A DNA stretch of 64,000 bases, from the NCBI RefSeq assembly GCF_000374025.1, contig NZ_KB893228.1, positions 232,823 through 296,822 on the forward strand, read 5' to 3'. This document shows, one piece after another, positions 1 through 8,818 of the stretch. Position 1 is the first letter of the stretch; every line of letters begins with the position of its first letter. The translations under genes and the position numbers were made by a program. A model generated the notes under the pieces. It was given only the letters and a program-made list of their open reading frames with translations, was not told the DNA's origin and did not search any database. The DNA is from Spirosoma panaciterrae DSM 21099. Lineage in GTDB: Bacteria > Bacteroidota > Bacteroidia > Cytophagales > Spirosomataceae.

Positions 1-800
1 TTTCTGGATTTGATCCCGTCCGCCGGGAGATAGCCCGACTATCGCTCCACCGACTCGTTCAGGATGGCCGGATTCACCCGGCACGTATCGAAGAGATTGT
101 GGCTAAAACCCGGAAGAATATCGAAGACGAGATCGTTGAAATTGGCGAGCGAACGGTTATTGATCTCGGCATTCATGGCCTCCATCCTGAACTGATCAAA
201 ATGGTAGGCCGGATGCGTTTCCGTTCCAGCTACGGCCAGAATCTACTTCAACACTCGCGAGAAGTCGCCAAGCTTTGTGCAACTATGGCGGCTGAACTAG
301 GGCTGAATGCCAAACTGGCAAAACGGGCAGGCCTGCTTCATGATATTGGCAAGGTATGGCCCGAAGAAGCCGAACTCCCCCACGCTATTCTGGGCATGGA
401 ACTGGCGAAAAAATACAAGGAGAATCCTGAAGTGATCAATGCAATCGGCGCTCACCACGACGAGATCGAGATGACCAGCATGATTTCGCCCATTGTCCAG
501 GTCTGCGATGCGGTATCGGGTTCGCGACCTGGTGCCCGACGCGAAATGATGGAATCGTACATCAAACGGCTGAAAGAACTGGAAGAGCTGGCAGGAAATT
601 TCCCCGGGGTTACGAAATGTTATGCGATTCAGGCTGGCCGGGAACTCCGAATCATGGTGGATGCAGACCACGTTTCCGACGAACGAGCTGGTGTACTATC
701 GTACGAAATCTCGCAGAAGATCGAAAAAGAAATGCAATACCCCGGCCAGATCAAGGTGACGGTTATTCGGGAAATGCGAGCCGTTGCTTACGCAAAATAG
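1..800 (+). CDS. rny: Ribonuclease Y, C-terminal half (5' end outside window)
   Basis: This is the 3' part of RNase Y, the membrane-anchored endoribonuclease that starts mRNA decay in many bacteria. The frame is open from base 3 to the TAG stop and gives about 265 residues of a protein usually near 520. The usual N-terminal membrane helix, coiled coil and most or all of the KH domain lie upstream of the window. What is visible is the HD phosphohydrolase domain with the motifs LLQHSREVA and AGLLHDIGK (metal-binding HD), then IGAHHDEIE, followed by the typical C-terminal region ending near VIREMRAVAYAK. A GTG at 99 lies inside the gene and should not be taken as the start. A strong intrinsic terminator follows directly. 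Identification is by family recognition; no truncation is visible. Confidence 0.96.
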   Translation, partial: SGFDPVRREIARLSLHRLVQDGRIHPARIEEIVAKTRKNIEDEIVEIGERTVIDLGIHGLHPELIKMVGRMRFRSSYGQNLLQHSREVAKLCATMAAELGLNAKLAKRAGLLHDIGKVWPEEAELPHAILGMELAKKYKENPEVINAIGAHHDEIEMTSMISPIVQVCDAVSGSRPGARREMMESYIKRLKELEELAGNFPGVTKCYAIQAGRELRIMVDADHVSDERAGVLSYEISQKIEKEMQYPGQIKVTVIREMRAVAYAK

Positions 801-821
801 CCCCATACTATTTTTAGATGT

Positions 822-868
822 GGATGCCGGATAGGAGTATGCTCTCCTGTCCGGCATCCGCTTTTTAT
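822..868 (+). terminator. Intrinsic terminator of rny
   Basis: A 16-bp stem (822-837 with 844-859, one G-T pair) with a 6-nt loop is followed by GCTTTTTAT. It begins 22 bases after the rny stop codon and has the form of a rho-independent terminator. Confidence 0.9.
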
Positions 869-1273
869 AGTCCGCCCCTATCCCGTAATTCCTCGATTTG
901 ATCCTATACGAGCGCTACGAACCCGTCTAAATCAGGCGAAATCCCTCTCCCTCCAACAACTATTTCAGAGATTATAGCTGGACAAATAGAATTCGGCAAA
1001 CGGGGCATTTTAGGAAACAGATCAATTACAATTGAACGATTTGCCATTTTTTAATAGGTAAATCCGTAACCAAACAGCATAATATAGAACCTTTTCGCAT
1101 GGTTAGAGTCAATTTTTTATCATAATAATTCAATTATTTTCAAACTTAGGCCTCTTTTTTCAGTTAAATTCTGTCAATATATCCTTTTGACGAATACGGG
1201 TCATCCAGCAAGCATAACCTTAGCAACGGGTCGATCTTTCAAGACAGATTTTACGCAATAGAACACGACAAGA
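869..1273. other. Non-coding gap, AT-rich in its right half
   Basis: Between the rny terminator and the next gene I see no RNA gene, repeat or convincing reading frame. The right part (about 1020-1180) is AT-rich and probably holds the promoter of the following exported protein. The only near match to a Bacteroidota -7 element, around 1180-1190, has the wrong spacing, so no promoter is called. Confidence 0.5.
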
Positions 1274-1948
1274 ATGAAAAAAGAGATACTGCTTCTAGTA
1301 ATGATAGGTCTAATCAGCCATACCTGGTCTGCTTATGCCATCAGTTGGAACCCAGGTAAACTCATACTGCGCAACGGAGTTGAGCTTCAGGGCGAACTGA
1401 ATTTCAACTGGAAAGCCGATATCGTCCAATATCGGCAGGAGGATAAGGTGAAAGCCTATTCCATCGACCAGGTAAGCAATTTTATGTATTTCGACAACCA
1501 GCTCAATAACCTTCGCAAGTTTGTTGCGATCAACGATTGCTACCTGCTTCAGCATGGGCGACCGCAGTTTCTGGAAGAAATAGCCTCTGGAACACTGATG
1601 GTATACCGGAGCTTACGAATTACTCATACACCCGGCAATGCGGCAAATTTTGACATGGATGGTAAGCTAATGAAAAGTACCAATGCCTTTGTGTATGTAG
1701 TCCATACGGGGAATGAATGGCTTGGCTTAAATGAATTTTATAACCAGCGCTGGCCACAACTCATGTCGCTTTACAAAGACGACCTGAAGTATTATATAAA
1801 AAGCCCAAGAAATGAAGTATCCCGGCTTGTCAATCGAATGGTACTCATCTGCAAATACAATGCTTTGATCGCCAAGAAGCTAACGCAGGAGCCTTCGTCA
1901 TCAAGTTATTTTACTACCGATCAAACCGATGGCAACAACCTTCGTTGA
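1274..1948 (+). CDS. Hypothetical exported protein
   Basis: I do not recognise the family. The 224-residue protein starts with a clear signal peptide (lysines at 2-3, hydrophobic stretch to about residue 20, probable cleavage after SAYA), so it should reach the periplasm or outer membrane. The mature part opens with GKLILRNGVELQGELNF, which resembles short beta-strand openings seen in some Bacteroidota envelope proteins. The rest is rich in Tyr, Asn and Leu, with no metal or catalytic motif. The C-terminus is a low-complexity Ser/Thr-rich tail (SSSSYFTTDQT). It stands alone, more than 400 bases from rny and 300 from the next gene. It reads as a real gene by its signal peptide and codon use; function unknown. 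Confidence 0.7.
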   Translation: MKKEILLLVMIGLISHTWSAYAISWNPGKLILRNGVELQGELNFNWKADIVQYRQEDKVKAYSIDQVSNFMYFDNQLNNLRKFVAINDCYLLQHGRPQFLEEIASGTLMVYRSLRITHTPGNAANFDMDGKLMKSTNAFVYVVHTGNEWLGLNEFYNQRWPQLMSLYKDDLKYYIKSPRNEVSRLVNRMVLICKYNALIAKKLTQEPSSSSYFTTDQTDGNNLR

Positions 1949-2046
1949 TCAATGCCAGCGCACTAATAAAGCCTGGATTCCGTAGCTTTTAGTGCCTGAA
2001 AGGCCCTTATGCTGCTACGATGTTTACGTATTTTCATAGGTATTTT

Positions 2047-2089
2047 AATCGCCTTGTTCACGGATCGTTATCTGGTGAGCAAGGCGATT
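2047..2089. repeat. Inverted repeat, possible terminator
   Basis: A 15-bp stem (2047-2061 with 2075-2089, one G-T pair) encloses a 13-nt loop, about 100 bases past the stop of the preceding gene. No T-run follows, so a terminator role is only probable. It recalls the other long intergenic hairpins of this window. Confidence 0.6.
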
Positions 2090-2134
2090 CATTTAGTCAA
2101 TTGACTGTACTGGACCGGGCCTGCATAAATCCGT

Positions 2135-2142
2135 TACTTTTG
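2135..2142 (+). promoter_or_regulatory. Candidate Bacteroidota -7 element (TACTTTTG)
   Basis: TACTTTTG fits the Bacteroidota -7 consensus TAnnTTTG and lies 110 bases upstream of the DUF4230 gene in an otherwise featureless 300-bp gap. No good -33 TTTG is found at the usual distance, so this is tentative. Confidence 0.35.
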
Positions 2143-2251
2143 CCATTGTACAGGTCTATAGACTAGGCTTTACTACCCGATTGGTATAACCGTCATCAAT
2201 TCGTGCTGATCGTCTGGCATCTTATCATAAACTCTGTACATTTAACCTATT

Positions 2252-2911
2252 ATGGATTTCTTAACCGCCGTTTTTCTTGTTCTAGTAGGCGCAGGTGGAG
2301 GTGTTTTCCTAGCCAATACCCTTCGGAAACGTACCGGCCTTACCAGCATCCAGCGCGACTCTGTTCTCCTGCTCGAACGCATTGAGAAAGTTTTCAAAGT
2401 CGTAATGGCCGAAGGCTACTTTTCAGAGATTTACAATTACCAGGACCAGAAGAAGATTTTGTATCTGCTCAATGACCCGAAAAAGGCGATGGTCATTGCC
2501 AAATCAAAAGTCCTGGTGGGGTTCGACTTTGCGAAGGTTCGGTTTCGGGCTCCGGTCAATGCCGAAAAGAAACTGGTCATCGAATCGTTTCCAGAACCGG
2601 AAGTATTATCGATCGATACTGATTATAAGTTTTATGACATCCAGGCGGGCATTCTGAATCACTTTAGTGGAGCCGATTATACACAGATTCTGGAAGAGGC
2701 AAAAAAAGCCATGAACGAACGGGCCATGCAAAGCGATCTGCCCAAAATTGCCAATAATCAGATTCAGTACATGATCTACCAGTTGGCCAGTTCGATGGGC
2801 TGGCACCTGCAACTCCCCGAAGCCGAACAGCGTGAACTTGACGCCCTGAAAGCTAAGGCCGAAACGCAAAGCCAGTCCCCGAAGCTCCTGACCGGGCGTA
2901 CCAACGAATAA
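2252..2911 (+). CDS. DUF4230 family membrane-anchored protein
   Basis: The 219-residue protein has one N-terminal membrane helix (about residues 3-22, with a glycine-rich GAGGG stretch) and then a soluble domain that I recognise as DUF4230. Typical features are the ERIEKVFKVVMAEGYFSEI segment, a GFDFAKV strand and the C-terminal AKKAMNERA helix. The function of DUF4230 is not known; members are small membrane-anchored proteins widespread in Bacteroidota and Firmicutes. The last 20 residues (KAETQSQSPKLL onward) look disordered. It precedes the M1 peptidase by about 70 bases on the same strand and may be cotranscribed with it, but nothing in the sequence links their jobs. Confidence 0.85.
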   Translation: MDFLTAVFLVLVGAGGGVFLANTLRKRTGLTSIQRDSVLLLERIEKVFKVVMAEGYFSEIYNYQDQKKILYLLNDPKKAMVIAKSKVLVGFDFAKVRFRAPVNAEKKLVIESFPEPEVLSIDTDYKFYDIQAGILNHFSGADYTQILEEAKKAMNERAMQSDLPKIANNQIQYMIYQLASSMGWHLQLPEAEQRELDALKAKAETQSQSPKLLTGRTNE

Positions 2912-2982
2912 AAAGCGGCTAAAATCAAGCAGATTTCAACAGATTATCCGTTTAGGTGTTAAGTCGTTATGCCCTTTGTTCT

Positions 2983-5010
2983 ATGAAAAATCTGTACTTC
3001 CTGCTTTTCTTTCCACTGCTCACCTACGCCCAGGTTGACGACGGCGGCCAGTTCTGCCGGTCTGGTAAATTGCATTATTTTGGTCAATTAGCTAACAATC
3101 CGAAAGCGCGAATGGCCTATCCAGGCGATGCCTCGATCGACGTAACCTATTATGGCCTTGATCTGCGACTGAGCACGTCACCAGCCAGCATGACGGCCGC
3201 GACGACCATAACCCTCAAAAGCACAGTTTCCGGCCTGACCAGTTTTTTTCTGGACCTCAACTCTGCAACTACATCCAGTACTGGCCTTAAAGTCGATTCG
3301 GTCAAGGCAGGAACTCAGAAACTCACATTCCAGCACACTCAAAATAAACTGACCATTACCACGCCACAACCACTAGCGAATGGTCAGCCGCTGTCGTTCA
3401 CTGTATTTTATCAGGGCGTTCCAAACAATACATCCAACGGGCCCGGTTATGTAAACTTCTCCTTTGACAAACATGGGCCCGCGGCCGATCCGGTGATCTG
3501 GACGTTAAGCGAGCCTTATGGTGCATCAGACTGGTTTCCGTGTCGCGATACCCCCGCCGATAAAGCCGATTCATCGTCAGTACGCATTACGGCACCTGCT
3601 CAATTGGTATCGGTCTCGAATGGTAAGTTGATGAGTACGACCACAAACAAGGATGGCACAAAAACGTATTTATGGAAAAATAGTTATCCGATAGCCCAAT
3701 ACCTGATTTCGATTGCGGTCTCGAATTATACGCAGTACGATACCCCATTTACCTACGGGAGTCAAACTATGCCCGTCACGCACTATATTTTTCCCGAAAC
3801 ATTTGCAATAACTGGCATTCAAAACAACCTCGCACTAACCCCTACTATGTTGCAGTTGTTCAGTAATCGTTTTGGAGCTTACCCTTTCCTAAACGAAAAA
3901 TATGGTCATGCTCAATACGGCGACAACAGTGGGATGGAGCATCAGACTATAAGCTCAATGGGGCCATCAACCATAAGTTCATCCTATCTGGGTGCTTTCA
4001 CACCCACTACGATTGCTCATGAGCTAGCCCATCAATGGTTTGGTGATAAAATTACTTGCCGCGACTGGCAGAATATCTGGTTAAATGAAGGGTTTGCCTC
4101 CTATGCAGAAGCCATTTACACCGAATCGATCAATGGACAATCGGGGTATCAATCGTCCATCAACACCTTCATGAACGGCGCTCGTAATGCGCAGGGAAGC
4201 GTTTATGCACAAAGCATTACGAATGTTGACTATGTTTTCGATTATAATCGCAGCTACGCTAAAGGCGCTACTGTATTGCATATGCTCCGGGGAGTGATTG
4301 GCGATAGCACCTTCTTTCGAACTCTGAGAACCTACGCAGCCAGCCCGGTAGTGGCTTATAAGACGGCCGTAACGGAGGATTTCCAGGCGATTGCCCAGCA
4401 GGTTTCCGAAAAAAATCTGAATTATTTTTTCAGCCAGTGGATATACGGCGCGGGTTATCCGGCTTATAAAGCCACGATCACCACAGGAGGCACGACAGCT
4501 ACGGTTCGGCTTACGCAAAGTAATGCAATGACCACTGCACCGGGTTCGTTTACGATGCCCATTCAGATGAAAGTACAGTCGGCAGCAGGCGATACAACCG
4601 TTACGGTTTTCAACGATCAGGCCGATCAGACGTTTACACTGCCCGCCCGAGGGAAGGTTACCAATGTCGTAATTGACCCCAACAACTGGATACTCAAAAC
4701 GCTCACGACGACTACCACAACCACAACGGTAGTCACAGGGATTACTGAACCCAATGACATCGGTCTGCGTATCTATCCGAATCCAACAACCGAGACTATT
4801 ACTGTCGATTTTACCCAGTCAACGATTGGCCCGGTCAGGCTGTCATTAACAAATCTGCTTGGGCAACAAGTCCAGACCATCCATGAACCCAGTCTATCTT
4901 CGGGCAACTATAGTCGAAACTTCAGTCTACGCGGTCTGGCTAGCGGGCGCTATACAGTTACTGTCGAAACATCAGCGGGGCTTCAGAGCCGAGTGGTGCT
5001 GGTCAATTGA
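2983..5010 (+). CDS. M1 family zinc aminopeptidase with T9SS sorting domain
   Basis: A secreted gluzincin peptidase, 675 residues. After a signal peptide (MKNLYFLLFFPLLTYAQ) comes the M1 N-terminal beta domain, then a GMEHQ motif in the place of the exopeptidase GxMEN motif. The zinc site HELAH (H346, E347, H350) is followed by a third ligand E369 in WLNEGFASY, giving HExxH-x18-E. The last about 85 residues (from RIYPNPTTETITVDF) are a type A C-terminal sorting domain of the type IX secretion system, so the enzyme should be surface-attached or released. A short Thr-rich linker joins the two parts. The start ATG at 2983 is preferred over an in-frame GTG at 2956 because it leaves a clean signal peptide. 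The stop codon lies inside the hairpin shared with glgE. Confidence 0.93.
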   Translation: MKNLYFLLFFPLLTYAQVDDGGQFCRSGKLHYFGQLANNPKARMAYPGDASIDVTYYGLDLRLSTSPASMTAATTITLKSTVSGLTSFFLDLNSATTSSTGLKVDSVKAGTQKLTFQHTQNKLTITTPQPLANGQPLSFTVFYQGVPNNTSNGPGYVNFSFDKHGPAADPVIWTLSEPYGASDWFPCRDTPADKADSSSVRITAPAQLVSVSNGKLMSTTTNKDGTKTYLWKNSYPIAQYLISIAVSNYTQYDTPFTYGSQTMPVTHYIFPETFAITGIQNNLALTPTMLQLFSNRFGAYPFLNEKYGHAQYGDNSGMEHQTISSMGPSTISSSYLGAFTPTTIAHELAHQWFGDKITCRDWQNIWLNEGFASYAEAIYTESINGQSGYQSSINTFMNGARNAQGSVYAQSITNVDYVFDYNRSYAKGATVLHMLRGVIGDSTFFRTLRTYAASPVVAYKTAVTEDFQAIAQQVSEKNLNYFFSQWIYGAGYPAYKATITTGGTTATVRLTQSNAMTTAPGSFTMPIQMKVQSAAGDTTVTVFNDQADQTFTLPARGKVTNVVIDPNNWILKTLTTTTTTTTVVTGITEPNDIGLRIYPNPTTETITVDFTQSTIGPVRLSLTNLLGQQVQTIHEPSLSSGNYSRNFSLRGLASGRYTVTVETSAGLQSRVVLVN

Positions 5011-5062
5011 GCGAATGAGTGATTGAGTGGCCGTACATAAGCTCTTCACTCATTCGCTCAAT
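5006..5062. terminator. GAGYGAAW-type hairpin between convergent genes
   Basis: A perfect 17-bp inverted repeat (5006-5022 with 5046-5062, core GAGCGAATGAGTGA) overlaps the stop codon of the M1 peptidase and ends 8 bases before the glgE stop. Its position suggests a two-way terminator. It belongs to the octamer-based repeat family found at five other sites in this window. Confidence 0.8.
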
Positions 5063-5069
5063 CACACAA

Positions 5070-7094
5070 TCATACTTCGATTCGGAACAGATGCATGGGC
5101 AGGCTGTATGGGTCAAGCTCTACGTAATTGTGCTCCCCCTGCCAGTTGTAATAAGCGCCCGTCAGCAAATCATGCACCTGGTAATATTGCTCTGGCCCAA
5201 TACCTAATTGCCAGATCGGCACCTGAATCACACCCGCCCGACGGCTATAGGCATCTGTATTGACCACAATCAGCAATCGATTATTGTCTTTAATTTTCAG
5301 ATAGGCCATAATCGCATCGTCGTTTACCGGGCAGAACTGAATATTGTTGGTAAGCTGGAGAGCGGCATTTTCGTGCCGGATTCGGTTTACGAGTGAGATC
5401 AGGTAAGTGAGCTTATTGGTCCGATCCCAATCCCAGAGTCGGATTTCGTATTTTTCCGAATTGAGGTACTCTTCTTTATTGGGGAAAGGGACATGCTCCA
5501 TCAGTTCGAACGAGGGCCCGTAAATACCATAATTGCTGACCAGCGTTGCCGCCAGAAAATACCGGATCAGAAATTGGGGTTCGTGGCCGCTCTGTAAACT
5601 ATACGGGTTAATGTCATGCGTGGTCGGCCAGAAGTTCGGACGGTAATAGTATTTCATTTCCGTCTGGGTCAACTCCGTCATATACTGCTCCAGCTCATAT
5701 TTTGTGTTGCGCCAGGTATAGTACGTGTACGATTGAGCAAAACCGCGTTTGCCCAATTCCTGCATAACCTTTGGACGAGTGAACGCTTCGGCCAGAAACA
5801 GCATATCAGGAAACTCTTTCTTCACTTCGGCAATGACCCACTCCCAGAACCCAAACGGCTTGGTATGCGGATTATCGACCCGCACAATTCGAACTCCCCA
5901 CGATGCCCAAACGAGCAACACCCGTTTCAGCTCTTCCCAAAGATTCTGCCAATCGTCGGTTTCGAAATAAACCGGGTAAATATCCTGATACTTTTTGGGT
6001 GGGTTCTCGGCATATTGAATCGTACCATCCGGCCGCTTTTTGAACCATTCAGGATGCTCTTTAGCCCACGGGTGATCGGGTGAGCACTGAATAGCCAGAT
6101 CCATGGCTACTTCCATCCCATAGTTGGCAGCAATCGCGATCAGATGTTTAAAATCCTCGACCGTACCCAGTTCGGGGTGAATGGCATCGTGGCCACCTTC
6201 TGGCGAACCAATCCCATACGGGACACCCGGTTCGCCGGGCTGGCAGATCACCGAGTTATTTTTCCCTTTTCGGTGGGCGGTACCAATGGGGTGAATCGGT
6301 GGCAGATAGAGCACATCGAAACCCATACCCGAAATGCGCGGCAGCAGAGCCTCTACATCCTTGAACGTGCCATGCTTGCCTTCCACGCGCGAAGCCGAAC
6401 GAGGAAACAGGCAGTACCAGTTACTAAATCCGGCGCGGGCTCTATCGACCTCAACACCAAGTTCGTGAATGTACCGGGTTACATGCTGCCGTTCGGGGTA
6501 GCGACTGGCATAAAACGTAAACTGGTCGCTTTCAGCAACAGACACCGCTTCGTTGTAGCGGCTTTCGTCCCGAAACAAGGCTGCCATGTCCCGAATCGCC
6601 TTCGCATCAGGGCTATCCGATATCGGTTCGCTTTTTGTTTTCGCCCCTTTTCCCTTTCCTCCTTTCTTTCGTTCTTCGGCCCCTCCTGCTCTAATCAGCA
6701 TGCCATCCAGATACTGCGCACCAGCCAGCAACTCACTGGTAATCCGCTGCCCATCGGCCACTTTCAAGTGAATCTCGTGTTGCCACGACCCAGGATGATC
6801 GACCCAGGCTTCGAGGGTATAGAGATATTTTCCCTGCTTTTCGACCACAAACGACGCACCCCAGCGATCATTTACAATCAGGGCCATTGCCGTTTCGGTC
6901 CAACTCGCATCGTCAATGTGTTTAAACAGCAGGACAGCCGTCAGGTAATCGTGTCCATCAGCGAAGATATCCGCTTCAACGGCAATTACATCACCCGGTA
7001 CGGCTTTGATAGGATACAGGCCGCCATCCAGTTCAGGAGATACATGTTCAATAACGACTCGTGACTGACCGGTAAGGTTTTCCGAAACATTCAT
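5070..7094 (-). CDS. glgE: Alpha-1,4-glucan:maltose-1-phosphate maltosyltransferase
   Basis: GlgE transfers maltose from maltose-1-phosphate to alpha-1,4-glucan chains in the cytoplasm. The 674 residues match family length. The N-terminal domain (about 1-190, with GLYPIKAVPGDVIAVEADIF and WVDHPGSWQHE) is the DUF3416 region specific to GlgE. The GH13 barrel follows with VLYLPPIHPIGTAHRKGKNN, the nucleophile D407 in RVDNPHTKPF, the acid/base glutamate in FLAEAF, and THDINPYSLQ in the third acidic position. A Lys/Gly-rich loop (KKGGKGKGAKTK) is inserted near residue 145. The start at 7094 (MNVSENLTGQ) is chosen over an ATG 14 codons upstream because homologues begin near there and the longer form runs into the upstream terminator region. 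TreS and Pep2/Mak, which supply maltose-1-phosphate, are not adjacent. Confidence 0.95.
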   Translation of the reverse strand: MNVSENLTGQSRVVIEHVSPELDGGLYPIKAVPGDVIAVEADIFADGHDYLTAVLLFKHIDDASWTETAMALIVNDRWGASFVVEKQGKYLYTLEAWVDHPGSWQHEIHLKVADGQRITSELLAGAQYLDGMLIRAGGAEERKKGGKGKGAKTKSEPISDSPDAKAIRDMAALFRDESRYNEAVSVAESDQFTFYASRYPERQHVTRYIHELGVEVDRARAGFSNWYCLFPRSASRVEGKHGTFKDVEALLPRISGMGFDVLYLPPIHPIGTAHRKGKNNSVICQPGEPGVPYGIGSPEGGHDAIHPELGTVEDFKHLIAIAANYGMEVAMDLAIQCSPDHPWAKEHPEWFKKRPDGTIQYAENPPKKYQDIYPVYFETDDWQNLWEELKRVLLVWASWGVRIVRVDNPHTKPFGFWEWVIAEVKKEFPDMLFLAEAFTRPKVMQELGKRGFAQSYTYYTWRNTKYELEQYMTELTQTEMKYYYRPNFWPTTHDINPYSLQSGHEPQFLIRYFLAATLVSNYGIYGPSFELMEHVPFPNKEEYLNSEKYEIRLWDWDRTNKLTYLISLVNRIRHENAALQLTNNIQFCPVNDDAIMAYLKIKDNNRLLIVVNTDAYSRRAGVIQVPIWQLGIGPEQYYQVHDLLTGAYYNWQGEHNYVELDPYSLPMHLFRIEV

Positions 7095-7140
7095 GCAATC
7101 ATAGGTTTGATGGGTAACTCGCAAATACCAGGGCAATGTT

Positions 7141-7170
7141 ACAAAAAAGCCGGATTAGCGAACCCGGCTT
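7141..7170 (-). terminator. Intrinsic terminator at the end of the 7.2-21 kb minus-strand island
   Basis: Read on the minus strand, a 7-bp GC-rich stem AAGCCGG/CCGGCTT (7164-7170 with 7147-7153) and a 10-nt loop run into a TTTTTT tail. It lies 66 bases past the stop of the PAP2-like paralogue and separates the island from glgE. Confidence 0.88.
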
Positions 7171-7235
7171 CCCATTACCAACGAAAATTAGCAATTCTAC
7201 GCCATACTTCGTATACAAAGCTTGTAAAGCTACGA

Positions 7236-8744
7236 TCATTTAGCGCCGTCAGCCTTGGCCGCAGCAACTGCCAACTGGCCGATCGACGTTCCCAGTTTAG
7301 TACCCTCATCAGTATCGAACCGATAGTGAATACCTGCATATAAACCCGATACCGATGCTTCGGTAGCCTGAGCCGCAAGTTTGGTAGCATCGCTCGGGAA
7401 TAGGTAGCTCAACAACGTTGCGGCTGTACTGGAAACCGCAGCTCTATCCGATACATAACTCGGTGTGTTGGGTATGACTGTAGCCGTTTTGATCGTCGGG
7501 TCGATCTGCGAAGGACGAGGAACAAAATAGGTGTATTGGGTGCGCCAACTGGTTGTGGTAGCATCGTGCATGGCCCGGTTCAGCAAGGCATAGGTCCGGG
7601 CCGACCGTAGCTCGTTTTGGCCATTTTCCCGAATAAACTCCTCCGTGAGCAAGTTCCATAAGCCCGACAACGAATAGGTATTGGGGCCATTGTCCCAGTA
7701 ACTGGCTATGCGTGACTGATCACGCGTGCGGGAAGCGGCTATGTCGTGTACTTCGCTCAACGCTTTCTGAAAATCGGCCGAAGTGGTGGCTGGAGGAGTA
7801 GCCGGGACCAGTTTGGCAATTGATGTCGAGTCGTACCAGGTTTTTACTTTCCCAGCCAGAGGCAGAATGGGCGCACGAGCCGGGAGTTCAAGGCTGGTCC
7901 ATTTTTGGTCATACGTCGCTTTTGCCAATGCCGTTTGCCAGGTATTTGATGGATCGTTGGCCGCGCCAAAACGATCAACTTTAGCCCGGTCAATAACTTT
8001 GGCAGCCAATGTAGCCGCCAGCGCTTCGCCCGCTTTTACATCGCTCGGTACGCTGGCCCCTGCCCATATGCGGCTTTGTTTGTGTTCAGTGGCTTTAGCC
8101 TTTAAAAAAGCCACCTCGTTCGGGAATAAATATGCCAATACCTGACAGGACACTTCGGCTACGGCCGCATCTTCTGATGGATAGGAAGGGACATCCAGCA
8201 CAGGCGCCCGCGAAATCACCCCCTGTTGCTCCAGCGATGGCCGATTATACTGAAACTTGGCCCGCCAGGCTACAACCAGTGCGTCGTATTGAGCCACACT
8301 CAGCAAAGCATACACGCGGGCGGCATACGGAGCTCCGGCATACGGATTAGCTGATTCAGCAGGCGTTGTCTGCCCGGTGGCATAGTCATAACCGGGCGCA
8401 ACGTTGTACTTCGCTACCAACTGTCGGGCAATCTGATTCCAGCGCAACACAGCCCCATAGGCCCAATAATTAACGGCCGTGTTCTGTTCGGGAGTTGCCG
8501 CCAGAACGCCATTTTTCACATCACTTAATTCCTGCTGATACGCTGCCGATGTGGTCGCGAGCGGTTGGGGCACACTGATCTCCGTAGCCGCTTTGAGCAC
8601 AACCGTTTTCCAGCTACCTCCATCGGCATCCGTAGATGTCGGCACAATAAAAGGTAGAACGCCCTCATCGATAGTAGGCTCCGAACAACCCGCTACCCAT
8701 ACCAGCAAAGCCCCTAAGGTGATCGTAACAAAAAATAGTCTCAT
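7236..8744 (-). CDS. PAP2/vanadium-haloperoxidase-like lipoprotein, active site lost
   Basis: A 502-residue exported lipoprotein (lipobox WVAGC, Cys20) with the helical fold of the PAP2 phosphatase/vanadium haloperoxidase superfamily. The C-terminal half aligns with the paralogue at 17340-18887 (shared RP, IHYRFD and the YLFP-type helix) but has lost the pocket. The Lys of KxxxxxxRP is Gln403, SGH is S432-D433-R434, and the Arg of SRxxxxxH is Gly467; only R410 and H473 remain. The N-terminal half looks like a second degenerate copy of the same domain (YNRP, PSYPSED, SRIWAG), so the protein seems to be an internal duplication with no working site. It is the last gene of the island, about 70 bases after an outer-membrane protein gene. 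A structural or binding role is more likely than catalysis. Confidence 0.8.
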   Translation of the reverse strand: MRLFFVTITLGALLVWVAGCSEPTIDEGVLPFIVPTSTDADGGSWKTVVLKAATEISVPQPLATTSAAYQQELSDVKNGVLAATPEQNTAVNYWAYGAVLRWNQIARQLVAKYNVAPGYDYATGQTTPAESANPYAGAPYAARVYALLSVAQYDALVVAWRAKFQYNRPSLEQQGVISRAPVLDVPSYPSEDAAVAEVSCQVLAYLFPNEVAFLKAKATEHKQSRIWAGASVPSDVKAGEALAATLAAKVIDRAKVDRFGAANDPSNTWQTALAKATYDQKWTSLELPARAPILPLAGKVKTWYDSTSIAKLVPATPPATTSADFQKALSEVHDIAASRTRDQSRIASYWDNGPNTYSLSGLWNLLTEEFIRENGQNELRSARTYALLNRAMHDATTTSWRTQYTYFVPRPSQIDPTIKTATVIPNTPSYVSDRAAVSSTAATLLSYLFPSDATKLAAQATEASVSGLYAGIHYRFDTDEGTKLGTSIGQLAVAAAKADGAK

Positions 8745-8818
8745 AGTCGTTGCTGTAACGTGCCCCTCTGATCGGCATGGTTATACGTAAAACTCAACCT
8801 ATGCAGAGGCCCACGTCA

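Noticed and set aside
904..1047. 47-codon open frame on the minus strand in the rny downstream gap
   Set aside because: Short, no family likeness, and it ends within AT-poor sequence without a terminator. Could be real but nothing supports it.
6144..7064. 306-residue open frame on the plus strand
   Set aside because: Lies wholly antisense to glgE, whose frame, domains and catalytic residues are clear. The product has no recognisable motif and high Arg/Phe content typical of a shadow frame.
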